Assembly (NCBI GenBank): GCA_036245525.1
Contig: BTPG01000003.1
Location: 160,511,088-160,575,087, forward strand
DNA from: Semisulcospira habei
Lineage: Eukaryota > Mollusca > Gastropoda > Semisulcospiridae
Length of the DNA stretch: 64,000 bases
Direction: 5' to 3'
Under the pieces are notes generated by a model that was not told the origin of the DNA, ran no database searches, and worked only from the letters and a program-made list of their open reading frames with translations. Position numbers and translations under genes: made by a program. Shown one piece after another: positions 62,505 to 64,000 of this stretch. Positions within the stretch are counted from its first letter, which is position 1; each line of letters begins with the position of its first letter.

Positions 62505-62760
62505 GTCTGTCTGTCTGTCTGTGTGTGAGTGCTTGTGTGTGTGTTTGTAGGTATGTGTGAGTGTGTATGCGTGTGTCTGTCAGTGTATGAGTGTGTTTGT
62601 CTGTCAGTGCGTGCGAGTGTTTGTGTGTGAGTGTTTGTCATTGTGTGAGTGCATGTATGTATGCGTGTGCATGCTAGTATGTATGCATGTGCATGCGTGT
62701 ATGTATGTGTGCGAGTGTTTGTGTGCGTCTGTGCGTGTATTTATGCATGTGTATATATAG
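62505..62760. repeat. (GT)n-rich and (CTGT)n low-complexity block
   Basis: AATAAAGATTTTGTG leads into CTGTCTGTCTG and a long irregular TGTG/TGTATG region. Confidence 0.92.
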
Positions 62761-63109
62761 TTAGTGTTAGAGATATGATAATTTCAAGAACATTTATACC
62801 ATTGACTCTACGTCAATACCCCAAAACACAGTTATTTAATAATAACCACACACACAAAACATTCTTATATACACTTGATACAAATTTAAGTTACCTACAG
62901 ACACTTGTTAACAAATTTCCAAAGTCACCTACAACCGCTAACTAACTTTACAGGTAACTTTGAAGTTAGTTGGTGCAAGTTCTGATAAGTGACTTAAAAC
63001 AAGTTCTTACAAGAACCTAATCATAAGATCTTGTAAGTTATTGAACCAAGTCACAACTTACTTGGACAGAATTTCCAAGTTACAAGGACAACAAGAAAAC
63101 TTTTTTTTC

Positions 63110-63225
63110 TCAGTAGTACTCTGGTGGTGGGGCTGATGGCATCAAATGAGCAGGCATGACATCTCTTTGTGAAGAGTATTTCAGAATTAATGAATGATTA
63201 CCAAAACTGATCTTTACTTGCCTAA
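63110..63225 (-). other. Overlapping open frame ending in a PPEY motif
   Basis: In the -1 frame relative to the 63214-63849 ORF, an open stretch crosses that ORF's stop. It ends MPAHLMPSAPPPEYY with TGA at 63112-63110. It has no upstream ATG of its own near the overlap. An A6 run (ATG AAA AAA GTT) lies about 20 bases before the ORF's stop. PPxY motifs recruit Nedd4-type ligases in many proteins. Translation is entirely hypothetical. Confidence 0.25.
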
Positions 63226-63849
63226 CAGTCCGTAAACTTTTTTCATAGTTTCTTCTACGCCTATTTTCTTTCCTTCCTCTAAAAAAGATTGCTTTAGCTC
63301 TTCAACATTCGCGGGTTGACTACGCATCTTATTCTGTATTTCAGACTTCTGTTGCTTGTAATTTGCTAAATCATCCTGGACTCTCTTAAATTCGTTATCG
63401 TCAATTTCATTATTTTCCAAAGCCTTACTAATAATAAGTTTCATACTCGTCAGCTTAGCTGCTGCGAGCGTACTTAATGCTTCATGCTTCTGCAACTTCA
63501 TATAAAATCTTTTGTTAATAGCTTCCATACCAAAGCATGCTAGACTTGTGACAAGACCAATACCTTCAACAGCAATTCCTATAACACTTCCCACCCCCGT
63601 TGCAAAAAGAGTTATACCTCCTACAGATAATCCGGCCGAAACCACCCCCATGGCCATTGATGTGTTGTGTACAGAATTGAAAACCGTATTGTAACGGCGT
63701 TTACACCTCGAGTATTTTGCTTGTTCTTCTTCCAAATACTTCAACGCTTCTGTAATATTCATTAAACGGAATGAATCTGCCTTTAATGTTTTATCACGCT
63801 CAATAGGCTCAAGCTGCTCAGGTGGTATTTGTGGATACAAGTTCACCAT
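63214..63849 (-). CDS. Intronless 211-aa protein with glycine-rich hydrophobic segment, mobile-element-like
   Basis: The ATG at 63849-63847 opens MVNLYPQIPPEQLEPIERDK. An N-terminal ~60-residue charged region is followed by a hydrophobic, Gly-rich segment at about 66-107 (SAGLSVGGITLFATGVGSVI, GIAVEGIGLVTSLACFGM) long enough for one or two membrane passes. A Lys/Glu-rich helical C-terminal half follows (IDDNEFKRVQDDLANYKQQK). I recall similar proteins (charged N-terminus, Gly-rich hydrophobic centre, EDGxISDEEF-like helix) recurring in many copies in cnidarian and mollusc genomes, consistent with a selfish or virus-derived element; this cannot be confirmed here. It is single-exon and only 21 bp from the upstream frame, unlike the host genes. 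Function unknown. Confidence 0.75.
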   Translation of the reverse strand: MVNLYPQIPPEQLEPIERDKTLKADSFRLMNITEALKYLEEEQAKYSRCKRRYNTVFNSVHNTSMAMGVVSAGLSVGGITLFATGVGSVIGIAVEGIGLVTSLACFGMEAINKRFYMKLQKHEALSTLAAAKLTSMKLIISKALENNEIDDNEFKRVQDDLANYKQQKSEIQNKMRSQPANVEELKQSFLEEGKKIGVEETMKKVYGLLGK

Positions 63850-63870
63850 TTTTTATTTACAAATATTTTT

Positions 63871-64000
63871 TTAATCAGCAATTACATTTTGCAACTCTTC
63901 AAAAGTATACAATTTGCTGGCATAATAAAATGCAACAAGATCAATGTGTTCAAGGTTTATGTAAGTTAGACGAACAAAAGTTGTTTTGTCGACCACCACC
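63871..64000 (-). CDS. 3' end of an unknown ORF, cut by the window edge
   Basis: An open minus-strand frame enters at the window end and runs 42 codons to TAA at 63873-63871. It begins VVVDKTTFVRLTYINLEH and ends YTFEELQNVIAD. Amphipathic, not low complexity, and the stop lies 21 bp before the ATG of the 211-residue ORF. The tight spacing suggests a compact multi-gene element. Too short to identify. Confidence 0.55.
   Translation of the reverse strand, partial: VVVDKTTFVRLTYINLEHIDLVAFYYASKLYTFEELQNVIAD

Overview
This is animal nuclear DNA. The two host genes are split into small exons by multi-kilobase introns, and the rest is microsatellites, long homopolymer runs, LINE retrotransposons and a very dense set of short palindromic repeats. 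Both host proteins are of the invertebrate type, and the repeat style fits a lophotrochozoan, most likely a gastropod mollusc. That placement is inference; no species-diagnostic locus is present.

Host gene 1 (+ strand, coding exons at 7374-7440, 9505-9564, 12759-12872, 19158-19464, 20972-21122 and 27054-27161) encodes a FAM107-family actin-associated protein. Its splice phases agree throughout and give a 256-residue model: an acidic Pro/Tyr-rich N-terminal half, then the conserved FAM107 helical domain. Host gene 2 (- strand, exons at 55869-55935, 49479-49559, 40073-40179 and 38848-39060) encodes a complete 155-residue universal stress protein with an intact ATP-binding motif.

Three copies of one LINE family (LINE-A) are present, each with its target-site duplication: a nearly full-length copy at 21168-25199, a 5'-truncated copy at 13591-15087 and an ~80-bp tail at 33081-33161. 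The long copy is broken by frameshifts and by a nested ~737-bp inverted-repeat DNA element. A different LINE (LINE-B, 41712-45656, - strand) has an uninterrupted 1075-codon ORF with endonuclease, reverse transcriptase and a C-terminal zinc finger, and a perfect 12-bp target duplication. It looks young. A later exact ~227-bp tandem duplication straddles its 5' junction.

The most striking feature is more than 60 short inverted-repeat elements of at least six unrelated sequences. Most are bounded by TTAA and begin TTAACCC or TTAACTC. The TTAA target and termini suggest piggyBac- or Kolobok-mobilised MITEs whose interiors have become near-perfect hairpins. Several neighbours share a single TTAA, one has grown into a ~300-bp palindrome, some have lost one arm, and one is interrupted by a SINE-like insert with its own target duplication. 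No transposase for them is in the window.

The right end differs. After a tandem-repeat zone (61632-62370) come closely packed, intronless, same-strand reading frames (63214-63849, and the 3' end of another at 63871-64000). This looks like the edge of a compact multi-gene mobile or virus-derived element. I saw no rRNA, convincing tRNA or CRISPR array.
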